DNA of 64,000 bases from Massilia rubra (GCF_011682065.1 NZ_VUYU01000006.1:124001-188000); one strand, 5' to 3'; positions 15,437 through 25,092 are shown, counted from the first letter of the stretch. Notes: generated by a model not told the origin, from the sequence alone. Program-made: numbers and translations.

Positions 15437-17922
15437 CTTGCCGTGACGATGATCTTGCGCGCTTCGCCATAAAAGCAACCGTAGGTGCAACTGCCGATAT
15501 AGGTCTTGTCCGCCAGATTGGTGACGTTGAGCGCGAGTTTCCACGGCCCGGTGCTGTAGCTGGCCATGGCATCGATCAGCGTGACGGACGGCACGATCAC
15601 CGGCGTGCCATGCGCCGCGCCATGCGTGCTGCCCACGTAGCGCACGCCCGTGCCTATTCGTAAACCGCGCAAACCGGGCAAGCCGGCCGCGCCGAAGCCC
15701 TCATCGCCCCAGATCGAGAACTGGTTGTACGGCACGCTGTCGACACGCCGCCCTTCGCGTTCGGGATACAGGGGGCTCGCCTTGGTGGTGCGGGCGTCGG
15801 TGTAGGCGTAAGCGGCGATCAGGTTGGCGGTTTTGCCGATCCGGGTGCGCGCTTCCAGTTCCAGGCCGCGCGAACGCACTTCGCCTGCCTGCATGGCAAA
15901 GTTGGCATCCTGCGGGTCTTCCACCTGCACGTTCTGGCGGGTCAGCTGGTACACCGCAGCCGAGAGCAGCATGTCGGCGCCCTTGGGCTGGTAGCGCAGC
16001 CCGGCTTCGAACTGCTTGCCTTCGGACGGCTTGAAGCGCGCGCCGGTGCGGTCGACGCCGGTGGTCGGCTCGAACGATTCGCTGTAGCTGGCAAACGGCG
16101 CCAGGCCGTTGTCGGCCAGGTACACCAGCCCTGCCCTGCCGGTAAAGGCATGGCTTTTTTCATTGTCGGCCCGCACGCCGCCAAAGAATCCGGCTTCGTT
16201 GTAGCGCATCATGTCGTAGCGACCGCCCAGCGAGGCCACCCATTTCTCGCCCACCTTGACCTGGTCCTGCGCGTAGACGCCGATGCGCTTGCCGTCGGCC
16301 TTGTAGGCGAAGGTATTCGGCGCGCGCTCGCTACCCACGGCGCTGCCGTACACCGGTGCGAACAGGTCGAGATTGGCCAGCGTGCGCGTGTAGCGTTCGG
16401 TTTCTTCGCGTCCGCGCGAGTAGTCGATGCCCGCCAGGATGGTCTGCCTGACGGCGCCCTCGCCCAGCTGGTATTGGAGCGACGTGTCCGACACCAGCGA
16501 CGAGGACCGGTCGGCGCGCTCGGTGGCCCAGCGCAGGGCCGTTACGCGGGCGCTGGCGTCAACCCCGCCCCACACCTCGGTGTAGTCGAAGGCGTTGCTC
16601 GCATGGGCATAACGCAGGCTGTTTTTGAGCTTGAGCCGCTCGGTGAACGCATGCTCGAACAGGTATCCGGCGGAATACCGTTCCAGCGCGAACCGATCAA
16701 AGCCCGGCTCGCCCACGAAGCGCTGGCGCGCAATCGGGCCGTTGGCGTTGGGCAGCACCGTCCCTTCGGCGGGCAGGCCGTAGACATTGACTGTGCGGTC
16801 TTTTTGATAGTCTCCCAAAAAAGTGAGCGAGGTTGCCGCGTTCGGTTTCCACGTCAGCGCGGGCGCCACGAAACGGCGGTTGTCGGGTACGTGATCGATG
16901 AAGGTGTCGCTGTCGCGCCAGAGCGCGGTAAGGCGGTACGACCAGACGCCATCGTCGCTCAGCGGGCCGCCAAGATCGGCCGATACCTGTTTGCGCTTGA
17001 ATGAGCCTCCTTCCAGATTGATTTCGTGCACCGGTTCCGCCGTGGGACGCTTGCTGACCGTATTGATGATGCCGCCAGGCCCGCCCGCCCCGAACAGGAC
17101 CGACGCGGCGCCCTTGACTACTTCGACCCGTTCCAGGCCATATAGTTCCTGGCGACCGTCGTAGCGGGTGACGCCGTAGCGGGTGCCGTCGCGGTAGTGG
17201 TTGCCAAGGTCCGAGGTGGCCTGGAAGCCGCGCAGGAAAAACTGGTCGGTGGTGCGGTCGGCCGCTTCGTTACGGGCCACGCCGGCCACGTAGGCGAGCA
17301 CGTCTTGCAAGCTTTGCGACTTAAGGGTATCGATCTCCTCCGCGCCGACCACGCTGACGGACTGCGGCGTTTCAATGATCGGCGTGTCGGTTTTGGTGGC
17401 CGTGGCGCTGCGCCGGGCCACGTAGCCGCGGATGGGACCGCTTGCAGTCTCCGGCTCGGCGTTGTCGAGCACGGTGATCGTCGGCAGCACGGCGGCCTCG
17501 GGCCGGGCGCCCGGACGGGCGGACGGGCGCTCGGCCAGCTTGACCAGGGTGTAGCTGCCGTTGGCCTGGCGCAGCGCTTGCAGGCCGTGTCTGCGCAAGA
17601 CCTCGTCGAAGCCGGCCTGCACGCTCGTGGTGGCGTTCAGGCCGGCGCTGGTCTTGCCGTTCAGTAGCGTTGCATCGGCGGACAGCTCGATCCCGGCGGC
17701 GCTGGCGAAGCTGGTCAAGGTGCGGTCCAGCGGACCGGGCGCGATCTGGTAGCTGCGCGCCGGGGCGCCTTGGGCCTGGGCCTGCGTGGCCAGGCCAAGG
17801 CCGAGGCCAAGGCCAAGCCCGGCCAGCAAGACGGCGCGCACGGCGGCCGCGCCACGGTGGAGCGTCAAGGCCGGTCGACGCGTTGAGGGTGTGAGGGAGG
17901 AATGGCGGTACGGATGGGTCAT
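15424..17922 (-). CDS. TonB-dependent siderophore receptor with signalling (STN) domain
   Basis: An 832-residue outer-membrane receptor of the FecA/FpvA transducer type. A signal peptide ends in QAQAQG near residue 52, then an STN domain (SYQIAPGPLDRTLTSFASAAG to about residue 110), a plug (QSVSVVGAEEIDTLKSQSLQDV) and a 22-strand barrel ending in TASYRW. Transducer receptors import ferric siderophore and pass a signal to FecR. The downstream-oriented FecR and ECF sigma genes lie just upstream in the same direction (FecR stop 18036, 113 bp away), so the three form one iron-response locus. The ligand cannot be told from sequence. Confidence 0.92.
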   Translation of the reverse strand: MTHPYRHSSLTPSTRRPALTLHRGAAAVRAVLLAGLGLGLGLGLATQAQAQGAPARSYQIAPGPLDRTLTSFASAAGIELSADATLLNGKTSAGLNATTSVQAGFDEVLRRHGLQALRQANGSYTLVKLAERPSARPGARPEAAVLPTITVLDNAEPETASGPIRGYVARRSATATKTDTPIIETPQSVSVVGAEEIDTLKSQSLQDVLAYVAGVARNEAADRTTDQFFLRGFQATSDLGNHYRDGTRYGVTRYDGRQELYGLERVEVVKGAASVLFGAGGPGGIINTVSKRPTAEPVHEINLEGGSFKRKQVSADLGGPLSDDGVWSYRLTALWRDSDTFIDHVPDNRRFVAPALTWKPNAATSLTFLGDYQKDRTVNVYGLPAEGTVLPNANGPIARQRFVGEPGFDRFALERYSAGYLFEHAFTERLKLKNSLRYAHASNAFDYTEVWGGVDASARVTALRWATERADRSSSLVSDTSLQYQLGEGAVRQTILAGIDYSRGREETERYTRTLANLDLFAPVYGSAVGSERAPNTFAYKADGKRIGVYAQDQVKVGEKWVASLGGRYDMMRYNEAGFFGGVRADNEKSHAFTGRAGLVYLADNGLAPFASYSESFEPTTGVDRTGARFKPSEGKQFEAGLRYQPKGADMLLSAAVYQLTRQNVQVEDPQDANFAMQAGEVRSRGLELEARTRIGKTANLIAAYAYTDARTTKASPLYPEREGRRVDSVPYNQFSIWGDEGFGAAGLPGLRGLRIGTGVRYVGSTHGAAHGTPVIVPSVTLIDAMASYSTGPWKLALNVTNLADKTYIGSCTYGCFYGEARKIIVTASYRW

Positions 17923-18035
17923 GGTGGGGTCCTGGAGTTCGGAAGAATGCGGGAGTGCTTACTTGTATCCCGAACGAGAACCGGAAACCCTCAAGCCGAA
18001 ACGACGATTTCCACAAAAAATCTTACACGGCGTTA

Positions 18036-19001
18036 TCAACGGGCGCGCACGGTGACCCAGTAGCGGCTGCGATAGGCCACGGCGACCGGCAGCGCCAGCG
18101 CCAGGTTGCGCAGTGCGCGGTCGGTGTCGCGCAGCGAAAACACGCCGGTCACGCGCATGGCGGCAATGGCGGGATCGCAGCGCAGCACACCCGCCCGGTA
18201 GCGCGCCAGTTCGGCGACAAAGTCGGCCACGCGCATGTCTTCGGCCACCAGCAAGCCGTCCGACCAGGCGGCGGCGCTGGCTTGCACCGGCCCGGACGGC
18301 TCGATGCGGTCCTGCGAAAATGCCGCGCCCTGGCCGGCGTCGATGCGCACGGCAGCGTGAAGATGGTTGTGTGCGCGCAGCTCGACAGCCCCGTCGAGCA
18401 CGCCGACACGCGTCAGATCCGCATGCTGGCGCACCAGAAAGCGGGTGCCGAGGGCTTGCACCACGCCATCGCGCGTGCGCACCCGGAAAGGGCGTTGCGC
18501 GGCCATCGGATCGGGCGCGGTCGTGACCAGGATTTCGCCGGCGCGCACGATCACCAGGCGCTCGGCGCCGCCGAAGCGCAGGTCGATCGCCGTGGCGCTG
18601 GCCAGCACCACGTGGCTACCGTCCGGCAAGATGAGCGCGCGCGTGGCGCCGGTGGCGGTACTGTGATCGGAGGCGATGCGGTCCCAGGTTTCGGGGCCGC
18701 GCAACGACCAGGCGGCGCCCGCGCTCACGCCCAGGCCCAGCAGTTGCAGCGCACGGCGGCGCGTGACCCAGGCGCTTGCCGCGGGCTCGCGCAAGGCGTG
18801 CTGGGCAATCTCGCGCGGAACGCTGACCAGCTTGTCTTCGACGGCTTGCAGGCGGCGCCAGGCGCGTTCGTGGTCCGGATGGGCCGCGCGCCACGCGCCG
18901 CACGCAGCCTGGTCGGCCGCGCTGGCCTGGTCCGACCACAGGCGGGCCATCCAGGCGGCGGCCTGGCTGACGGTGGCGGGGTCGAGCGGGGCTGCGCTCA
19001 T
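18036..19001 (-). CDS. FecR-family anti-sigma/sigma regulator
   Basis: A 321-residue FecR-like protein. The cytoplasmic N-terminus (DUF4880 type: AAAWMARLWSDQASAADQAA, WRAAHPDHERAWRRLQ) binds the sigma factor. A membrane segment lies near residues 86-100 (LQLLGLGVSAGAAW), and the periplasmic FecR domain follows (LPDGSHVVLASATAIDLRF, GEILVTTAPD, QALGTRFLVR). The start at 19001 overlaps the sigma-factor stop by 4 bp. It receives the signal from the STN domain of the neighbouring receptor and controls the ECF sigma factor. Confidence 0.9.
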   Translation of the reverse strand: MSAAPLDPATVSQAAAWMARLWSDQASAADQAACGAWRAAHPDHERAWRRLQAVEDKLVSVPREIAQHALREPAASAWVTRRRALQLLGLGVSAGAAWSLRGPETWDRIASDHSTATGATRALILPDGSHVVLASATAIDLRFGGAERLVIVRAGEILVTTAPDPMAAQRPFRVRTRDGVVQALGTRFLVRQHADLTRVGVLDGAVELRAHNHLHAAVRIDAGQGAAFSQDRIEPSGPVQASAAAWSDGLLVAEDMRVADFVAELARYRAGVLRCDPAIAAMRVTGVFSLRDTDRALRNLALALPVAVAYRSRYWVTVRAR

Positions 19002-19528
19002 GACGCGATCGCGCCCTGCTGCGCCGGGGCGTGCAGTGCGCTGGCGCACACCTGCAAGGCCGTGGCGATGTACTTTTCCACCGACGAGACCGACACCTGG
19101 AGGCGCTCGGCGATGTCGCGGTAACTCATGCCTTCCAGCTTGCACAGCAAGAGCGCCGAGCGGGCCTTGGCCGGCACGCAGTGCAGCAGCGCATCGATCT
19201 CGACCAGCGCTTCGAGCGTGATGGCGCGCGCCTCTTCGGACGGAACGTGCGCCGCCGGCAGCAGCGCGATGGCCTCAAGGTAAGCCAGTTCGATCTGGCG
19301 CCGCCGGTACAGGTCGACCACGAGGCCGTTGGCGATCCGGCTCAGGTGGCGGCGCGACTGCCCGGGCGGCGGCACGCGGCCGCTGGTGATGATGCGCAGA
19401 TAGGTGTCATGCGCCAGGTCGGCCGCATCGCAGGCGTTGCCCAGCCGTTTGCGCAGCCAGCCGCGCAACCAGCCGTGATGGTCGGTGTACAGCGTTTCAA
19501 GCGCGAGTGGAGGTGGGGAACTGGACAT
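18998..19528 (-). CDS. FecI-like ECF sigma factor
   Basis: A 176-residue ECF sigma-70 factor of the iron-responsive FecI group. Region 2 includes DAADLAHDTYLRI and RRHLSRIANGLVVDLYRRR; region 4 includes PAKARSALLLCKLEGMSYRDIAERLQVSVSSVEKYI. I used the ATG at 19528 (MSSSPPP); a GTG four codons earlier (19540) is possible. A Fur box lies about 20 bp upstream, so expression should rise under iron starvation. It directs transcription of the receptor gene downstream. Confidence 0.9.
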   Translation of the reverse strand: MSSSPPPLALETLYTDHHGWLRGWLRKRLGNACDAADLAHDTYLRIITSGRVPPPGQSRRHLSRIANGLVVDLYRRRQIELAYLEAIALLPAAHVPSEEARAITLEALVEIDALLHCVPAKARSALLLCKLEGMSYRDIAERLQVSVSSVEKYIATALQVCASALHAPAQQGAIAS

Positions 19529-19545
19529 GCAAGCGATCACTTAAG

Positions 19546-19564
19546 AATGAGAATTATTCTCAAT
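19546..19564 (-). promoter_or_regulatory. Fur box upstream of the FecI-like sigma gene
   Basis: The core TGAGAATTATTCTCA (19548-19562) is a perfect palindrome around a central base and matches the Fur consensus of GATAAT-like hexamers. It lies immediately upstream of the sigma factor start, the standard position for Fur repression of fecIR-type operons. Confidence 0.8.
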
Positions 19565-19668
19565 TGTAATGCTTGCTGGGTGAGCGGGCAATTTAATTGC
19601 GCGATCCAGGGCCTTGCGCGGTCCAGGGCGCCGGACCGGAATGGCGCAACCGTGGCCTGCGCCGCGCT

Positions 19669-20568
19669 CTACTCGACCTGCGAAAAGCGCCCTACCCAGC
19701 CTTGCTCGCCAGTCTCGCCGGGAACGCTGTCGATCTGCTGGGTCAGCCGCACCAGCTCACCATCGCGCCGGCGCAGCCACACAGCGCCGCGCCAGCTGCC
19801 ATGCAGGGCGAGCGAGCGCATGATGTCCTGGTCCAGCCCGGGCGCCTGGTCGGCGCCGCGCAGCAGGTCCTGATGCTGGCCGAGCACTTCCTCGGGGGCG
19901 TAGCCGGTGAGCGCGCTAAAGGCGCTGTTCACGTCGGAAATGACGCCCTGCTGGTCGCTGATGAACATCGCATCGGGCGCGAGCGTGAAGACCTGCGCCT
20001 GGCGCCGCATGCGCCCTTCGGCGGCGCTGCGCGCGCTCACATCGATCACCACCGCGCGGCAGGCTTGGCCATCATTGGACAAGGTGGTGCGCACTTCCAC
20101 AGTGCGCCGGGCGCCGTCCTTGGCAACGAGCACCACTTCGCACTGCGCATCGGACATCGTCGCAAACAGGGACTTGAGGCAGGCCGCGAGGCGGCCACGG
20201 TCGGCTTCGGCGACAAACACGCCGAGGCGCTTGTCGATCACGCGGGCCCGTTCGATACCGAGCAGGCGCGCAGCGGCCAGGTTAAGCTCGGCAATCTTGC
20301 CGACGCGGTCGAGCGTAAAATACGGCACGGGCGCGAAATCGAACAGCTCGGTGTAGCTGGCCAGCGCAGCCTCGATCCAGGCGCGCGCCGCTTCCAGCTG
20401 CTCGTTCTGCAATTCAAGTTCGACCTGGTGCACCTGCAGTTCGTGCAGCAGGCGCTGCGGATTGTCGAGGTGCCGCGCGCCGCCAGTGAGCGCGCGCCCC
20501 TGTTCGGACAGCCGTTCCTGCGCGCGCAGGCGCAGTTCGGCATCGGCTGGCGCCGGTTCATTGCTCAT
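19669..20568 (-). CDS. PAS-domain protein without output domain
   Basis: A 299-residue protein starting MSNEPAPADAEL. After a coiled-coil N-terminus (LHELQVHQVELELQNEQLEAA) there are two PAS domains (about residues 70-190, ASYTELFDFAPVPYFTLD; and 195-290, LAPDAMFISDQQGVISDVNSAFSALTGY). It stops shortly after the second PAS, ending VGRFSQVE, with no histidine kinase, GGDEF or EAL domain. The start overlaps the CheB-CheR fusion stop by 11 bp, so it is a likely sensing partner of that protein. Whether the output domain was lost cannot be decided here; no remnant is seen downstream. Confidence 0.78.
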   Translation of the reverse strand: MSNEPAPADAELRLRAQERLSEQGRALTGGARHLDNPQRLLHELQVHQVELELQNEQLEAARAWIEAALASYTELFDFAPVPYFTLDRVGKIAELNLAAARLLGIERARVIDKRLGVFVAEADRGRLAACLKSLFATMSDAQCEVVLVAKDGARRTVEVRTTLSNDGQACRAVVIDVSARSAAEGRMRRQAQVFTLAPDAMFISDQQGVISDVNSAFSALTGYAPEEVLGQHQDLLRGADQAPGLDQDIMRSLALHGSWRGAVWLRRRDGELVRLTQQIDSVPGETGEQGWVGRFSQVE

Positions 20569-23500
20569 GATGGTTTTCCTGATTGATGCGGCGCTCCAGG
20601 ATGGCCTGCGCCTCTTGCACGATTTGTTGCAGGTCGGCGCCTGGCGCATCGCCTTGCCGCAACACCGACAGCGCCTGGCCGAGCGTGTGCGCCAGTCGCC
20701 TGTGTTCGGTCACATCTTCCTTGACCGAAATGAAGTAGCCGGGCTCGGGGGAATACAGCGCGCAGTTGATCCATTGCGCTCCGCCATTGCAGGAGACATC
20801 CAGGCGCTCCGGCTTGCCGCTGGTCGCCACCCGCACGCAGGCGGCGAACAGGTCCGCGTTGAAGGGATAGATCGCGCCGGCCAGTTCCGACTGGCGCTTG
20901 CCGACCGCATCCTGCAGCCCGGTCAGTTCCTTGAACTTGGGATTGACTTCAAGAACCAGGAAATCGCGCGGAATACCATTGTCCAAGATCAACTGGTGAC
21001 AGGCAACCGCGTTCAGCGAATGTTCCAGCAATTGCCGGAAACGCGCTTCGGCCCGCTTTTGCTCCGTGATTTCCCAGGCCATGCCGGAGACGCCGATAAT
21101 CGCGCCCGCATGGTCGCGCGCCGGCTCGGCAAAAAAATCGTAGTAGTGGACCGCGCCATGCAGGTGCGCACTGGTTTCGGTATGCACGCTGACGCCTTGT
21201 TCGAGCGCCTGGCGTTTGAGCGCGCTCAGGCGCGCGGCGTCGTCCGGCGGCAACAACTCGGCGTCGGTCTTGCCGATGGCGTCGCCCGAGCGCAGTTGCG
21301 GTTGCAAGTTGTGGACCCAGGTGTAGCGCAGGTCGCGGTCCTGGCTGAACACGGTCAGCGGCGCGTGTTCGATGGCAATCCGGAAGCGCTCGTCGCTGAG
21401 CCGCAAGGCGCGTTCCAGCGTTTTCGCGGCGCTGATGTCGATAAACGTGATGACCACGCCGTCGATCCGGTTGTCCTGGGTGCGGTAAGGCATGATGCGC
21501 ACCGTGAACCAGCGGCCGTCGAGCGCGCTGACCTGCACTTCGCGGAACACCAGCGAGCGCAGCACTTCACGGGCGTCCTCGGCCAGCGAGGGGTAGTCGA
21601 GCGTGCTGACCAGGTCGGTGATCGGGCGCCCGGCGTCGCTCGGAATGAGCTTGATGATGGCGGTGATCCGATTGGTGAAGCGCCGCACGCGCATGTCGTC
21701 ATCGAGGAACAAGGTGGCGATGTCGGTGCTGTTGAGCAGGTTTTTCATGTCGTCGCTGGCTTGCGACAATTCGTCGACCTTGGCCGACAATTCATGATTG
21801 ACCGTCTGCAACTCCTCATTCATCGACTGCATCTCTTCCTTGGAGGTGGTCAGTTCCTCGTTGGTGCTTTGCAATTCTTCGTTAGTGCTTTGCAATTCCT
21901 CATTGGTCGATTTCAACTCTTCCTGCGAGGTCTGCATCTCTTCGCGCGCGTGTTGCAGCTCCTCGCGCGATTGGGCGATTTCTTGCGTCATCGCATCCAT
22001 GCGCTCGGCCTCGACGCCGCCCGGCTGGCCCTTGCGCGGCGTTCTGGGGCGCGCGGCCGGCTGGTCCGAGAACACGATCAGGACCATGCCGCGCAGCGGC
22101 GCCGGTTCCTGCAGGCTGTGCACCTCCACATTGACCAGCAGCGCACCGTCGTGGCCGCCCACGCGCAATCCCCTGAGCACCTGGCTGCCCTGCTCGCGCA
22201 CGACGCGGGCGAAGACTTCGTTCAAGGCGCCGGCCAGCCCTTCGCGCGCCATGGCGAAGATGTTCAGGTTGGCCTTGCCGGCGGCCGGTTCGAGGTATTT
22301 ACCGGTCTTGCCGCTGATGTAGATCAGGTCGCCCTTGTCGGTGGTGAGGACGGCCGCCGGCGAAAAGCGTTGTTGCAACAGCGAGTCGATCAGGGTTTGC
22401 ACGCTGGAACCGCCCGGCTGGACCTGGGCGGTGGTCGGAATCGGTTCGACCAGCCCTTTGCGGGCACGGCCGTAAATCGACGCCGGAAAATCGACCGGCT
22501 CGGTGCGCGGACTGCTTTCGCGGCGCTGGTAGATGCGCGTCTTGCCCGGCCAGGCGGTAAACAGGTCGCTGGCCGTGCCCACCGTTTCTGCGCTGCCCAG
22601 CACCAGGATACCGCCCGGGCGCAGGCTGTAGTGAAACAGGGGCAGCAGCTTTTTCTGCAGGTCCGCCTCCAGGTAAATCAGCAGGTTGCGGCAGGTCAGC
22701 AGGTCGAGCTTGGTAAACGGCGGGTCCATTACCAGGTTCTGCGGTGCGAAGGTGACCATCTCGCGGATTTCCTTGCAGACCCGGTAGCCGCCATCGCGCT
22801 CGACGAAATAGCGGCGCAGGCGCGTTTCGCTGACATCGGCCACGATATTGCCGGAAAACTCACCGGCGCGCGCGCGGTCGATCGCGTCGCTGTCGAGATC
22901 GGTGGCAAAAATTTGCAGGGTGAAACGCGCTTCCGGCTTGAGGCGATCGACGGTATCGCGAAACGCCATCGCCAGCGAATACGCTTCTTCGCCGGTGGAA
23001 CAGGCCGGGATCCAGGCGCGCAAGACGGCGCCTTGCGGATGGGCGGCCAGCAGCGCGGGAATGGCCTCGTTCTCGATCTGCTCCCACACGGCGGCGTCGC
23101 GGAAGAAACTGGTTACACCGATCAGCAATTCCTTGAACAGCAACTGGGCTTCCTGGGCATTCTCGCGCACGTAGCGCACATAGTCGGCGATGCTGCCCAG
23201 CTGGTGCAGGCTCATGCGGCGCTCGATGCGGCGGTAGATGGTGCTTTTCTTGTAGAACGAAAAATCATGCCCGCTTTGGGCGCGCAGGATCACCACGATT
23301 TTTTCGAGCGCGCTGCCGTCGGCATCGGAAAAGCTCAGCTCGGGCGGCGTCAGCGGCAACGGCGCGTGGCGATGGTAGGCGAGGATGCGGGCGGCCAGCT
23401 CCTCCGCGGGCGCCACCACATCGGCCAGGCCGGCGTCGATGGCGCTGCGCGGCATGCCGTCGAACTTGGCCGACGCCGGATCTTGCACGAACACGGCTCC

Positions 23501-24016
23501 GGCGCACTCCTTGATCGCCCGCAAACCGAGCGAGCCATCCGCGCCCATGCCCGAGAGAATCACGGCGATGCTGTTGGCTTGCTGGTCGGCGGCGAGCGAG
23601 CGCAGGAAAAAATCGACCGGCAGGCGCAGCCCGCGCGGCGCGGCCGGTTCGAGCAGGTGCAGGACGCCGTGCAGGATCGACAGGTCGCAATCGGGCGCGA
23701 TGATATACAAATGATCCGGCTCGACCCGCAGGCGGTCGGTGATTTCGACGACGGGCATGCTGGTGCTGCGCTGCAAGAGCTCGACCATGATGCTTTTGTG
23801 GATGGGATCGAGGTGCTGCACGACCACAAACGCCAGGCCGCTGTCTTCCGGCACGCCCGAGAGGAACAATTCGAGTGCTTCGAGTCCGCCGGCCGAGGCG
23901 CCGATGCCGACGATGGCGCGCGGCGTGCCGCCCGGATGGGCTGCGCGTGGTTCGGGCAGGGTAGCGGGCGGGTGCGGTGTCGTGCTGGTTTTTCTCATGG
24001 GAAGCTGAAGGTACAT
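20558..24016 (-). CDS. CheB-CheR methylesterase/methyltransferase fusion with PAS domains
   Basis: A protein of about 1152 residues. In order: CheB methylesterase (GIGASAGG, VQHLDP and SGMGADGS carry the Ser-His-Asp set), CheR methyltransferase (YRRIERRM, then IPACSTGEEAYS for SAM binding and DLLTCRNLLIYL), a long coiled coil with near-perfect STNEELQ heptads (about residues 680-750), and two to three PAS domains. There is no CheB receiver domain. The start is uncertain: ATG 24016 (MYLQLPM) or ATG 23998 (MRKTST); neither has a good ribosome site. Such fusions are thought to link chemosensory-type methylation with signalling. It is coupled with the downstream PAS protein. Confidence 0.88.
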   Translation of the reverse strand: MYLQLPMRKTSTTPHPPATLPEPRAAHPGGTPRAIVGIGASAGGLEALELFLSGVPEDSGLAFVVVQHLDPIHKSIMVELLQRSTSMPVVEITDRLRVEPDHLYIIAPDCDLSILHGVLHLLEPAAPRGLRLPVDFFLRSLAADQQANSIAVILSGMGADGSLGLRAIKECAGAVFVQDPASAKFDGMPRSAIDAGLADVVAPAEELAARILAYHRHAPLPLTPPELSFSDADGSALEKIVVILRAQSGHDFSFYKKSTIYRRIERRMSLHQLGSIADYVRYVRENAQEAQLLFKELLIGVTSFFRDAAVWEQIENEAIPALLAAHPQGAVLRAWIPACSTGEEAYSLAMAFRDTVDRLKPEARFTLQIFATDLDSDAIDRARAGEFSGNIVADVSETRLRRYFVERDGGYRVCKEIREMVTFAPQNLVMDPPFTKLDLLTCRNLLIYLEADLQKKLLPLFHYSLRPGGILVLGSAETVGTASDLFTAWPGKTRIYQRRESSPRTEPVDFPASIYGRARKGLVEPIPTTAQVQPGGSSVQTLIDSLLQQRFSPAAVLTTDKGDLIYISGKTGKYLEPAAGKANLNIFAMAREGLAGALNEVFARVVREQGSQVLRGLRVGGHDGALLVNVEVHSLQEPAPLRGMVLIVFSDQPAARPRTPRKGQPGGVEAERMDAMTQEIAQSREELQHAREEMQTSQEELKSTNEELQSTNEELQSTNEELTTSKEEMQSMNEELQTVNHELSAKVDELSQASDDMKNLLNSTDIATLFLDDDMRVRRFTNRITAIIKLIPSDAGRPITDLVSTLDYPSLAEDAREVLRSLVFREVQVSALDGRWFTVRIMPYRTQDNRIDGVVITFIDISAAKTLERALRLSDERFRIAIEHAPLTVFSQDRDLRYTWVHNLQPQLRSGDAIGKTDAELLPPDDAARLSALKRQALEQGVSVHTETSAHLHGAVHYYDFFAEPARDHAGAIIGVSGMAWEITEQKRAEARFRQLLEHSLNAVACHQLILDNGIPRDFLVLEVNPKFKELTGLQDAVGKRQSELAGAIYPFNADLFAACVRVATSGKPERLDVSCNGGAQWINCALYSPEPGYFISVKEDVTEHRRLAHTLGQALSVLRQGDAPGADLQQIVQEAQAILERRINQENHHEQ

Positions 24017-24534
24017 CGTGGGAGTTAAACCGCGTCGCTGGCGGCGGCAGGCGTCGGGACGTACTATAACATTCGGACCTGCGGGCCAGTACCCTTGCTT
24101 GCCTGGGCATCTTACAATTCGACCGGCTTGGGCACAAACTGGCGCGCCGGGCGCCGCTACTGTTGGTCGAGCAGGTGCGGGTCGGCGCTCAGGGCCGGGT
24201 CGATGCTGGCGCCGGCGGCGCTCGAACGCAGCTTGCCTTGGGTCGGGACGGCCGCGCCGGGCAACCATTTACGGGTGGCATCGACCGTGATGGCGGCGCC
24301 GGTTGCACTCACGCGCCAATGCAAGCGGATTATCCGACGGAACTCCGATGTTGTCCAATTCCTGGCATACACGGGGACGAAAAGTCTCGGGTTCAACAGG
24401 CAAACGTCATGGATATTCCATAAGAAACGCTTTGCGGGTGCTGTCGGGTGGGCAGGCACATTTTTGTACCTACTTCACAGCCGCTGGCATCGCGCCTACG
24501 ATGGGCGCACTTCGACATTCACCGATCGGCATCC
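24017..24534. other. Intergenic region with a possible C-terminal gene remnant
   Basis: No complete gene is supported here. On the minus strand, about 24157-24320 reads as a natural-looking protein tail (GAAITVDATRKWLPGAAVP and on to HLLDQQ, then stop), but no start, upstream domain or ribosome site fits it. The remainder probably holds the divergent promoters for the CheB-CheR gene and the flavoprotein gene; no clear consensus hexamers were found. Confidence 0.3.
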
Positions 24535-25092
24535 ATGAAAAAACTCATTATCGCGACTCATCCGGACATCGACGCGTCCACCGTCAACAAGCGCTGGCTG
24601 CGGGAAGCGCAGGAAAGGGACAGCGAATTCACGGTGCACCAGTTGCATCAGGTGTATGGCGCGGGCGACGCGCTCGACGTGGCCATGGAGCAAGCGCGCT
24701 TGCTGGAGCACGAGGCGGTGATCTTCCAGTTTCCCTTGTACTGGTTCAGCACCCCACCCCTCTTGAAACGATGGCTCGATGAGGTGCTGCTGCCCGGATT
24801 TGCCTACGGCCGTGAAGCGAAGCATCGCAAGCTGGAAGGCAAGCGCATCGGCTTCGCGATTTCGGCTGGCATCCGGCAGGAGGACTATTGCCGCGAGGGC
24901 CGTTATCACTTTACGGTGGAGGAATTACTGGCGCCCTTGACGGCGACGTTCTCGTACATTCACGCGAAGAGCGTGCCGCCGTTCGTGTTGTATGGGGCGC
25001 AATACGACCCGACCGATCCGGACATTCCCGCTATCGGGCCGGCGCTGGAACGCAGCGTGCAGGGCTATCTGGCGTATCTGCGCAGAGTCTGA
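24535..25092 (+). CDS. NAD(P)H dehydrogenase (quinone)-like flavoprotein
   Basis: A 185-residue protein of the flavodoxin-like NAD(P)H:quinone oxidoreductase family (KefF/MdaB/NQO type). It starts MKKLIIATHPDIDASTVNKRW, followed by the flavin-binding segment EAVIFQFPLYWFSTPPLLKRWLDEVL and a G-F-A-Y-G segment. It should reduce quinones or electrophiles by two electrons in the cytosol. The upstream in-frame extension to 24448 lacks family similarity, so the ATG at 24535 was chosen. It converges with an HxlR-type regulator 40 bp downstream; such regulators often control quinone reductases, though usually from a divergent position. Confidence 0.85.
   Translation: MKKLIIATHPDIDASTVNKRWLREAQERDSEFTVHQLHQVYGAGDALDVAMEQARLLEHEAVIFQFPLYWFSTPPLLKRWLDEVLLPGFAYGREAKHRKLEGKRIGFAISAGIRQEDYCREGRYHFTVEELLAPLTATFSYIHAKSVPPFVLYGAQYDPTDPDIPAIGPALERSVQGYLAYLRRV

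Noticed and set aside
20462-24028. A 1188-codon plus-strand open frame opposite the CheB-CheR fusion
   Set aside because: It is the mirror of a clear CheB-CheR-PAS coding frame; its translation is low in domain-like features and rich in His, Gln, Arg and Ala, typical of antisense frames in high-GC DNA.
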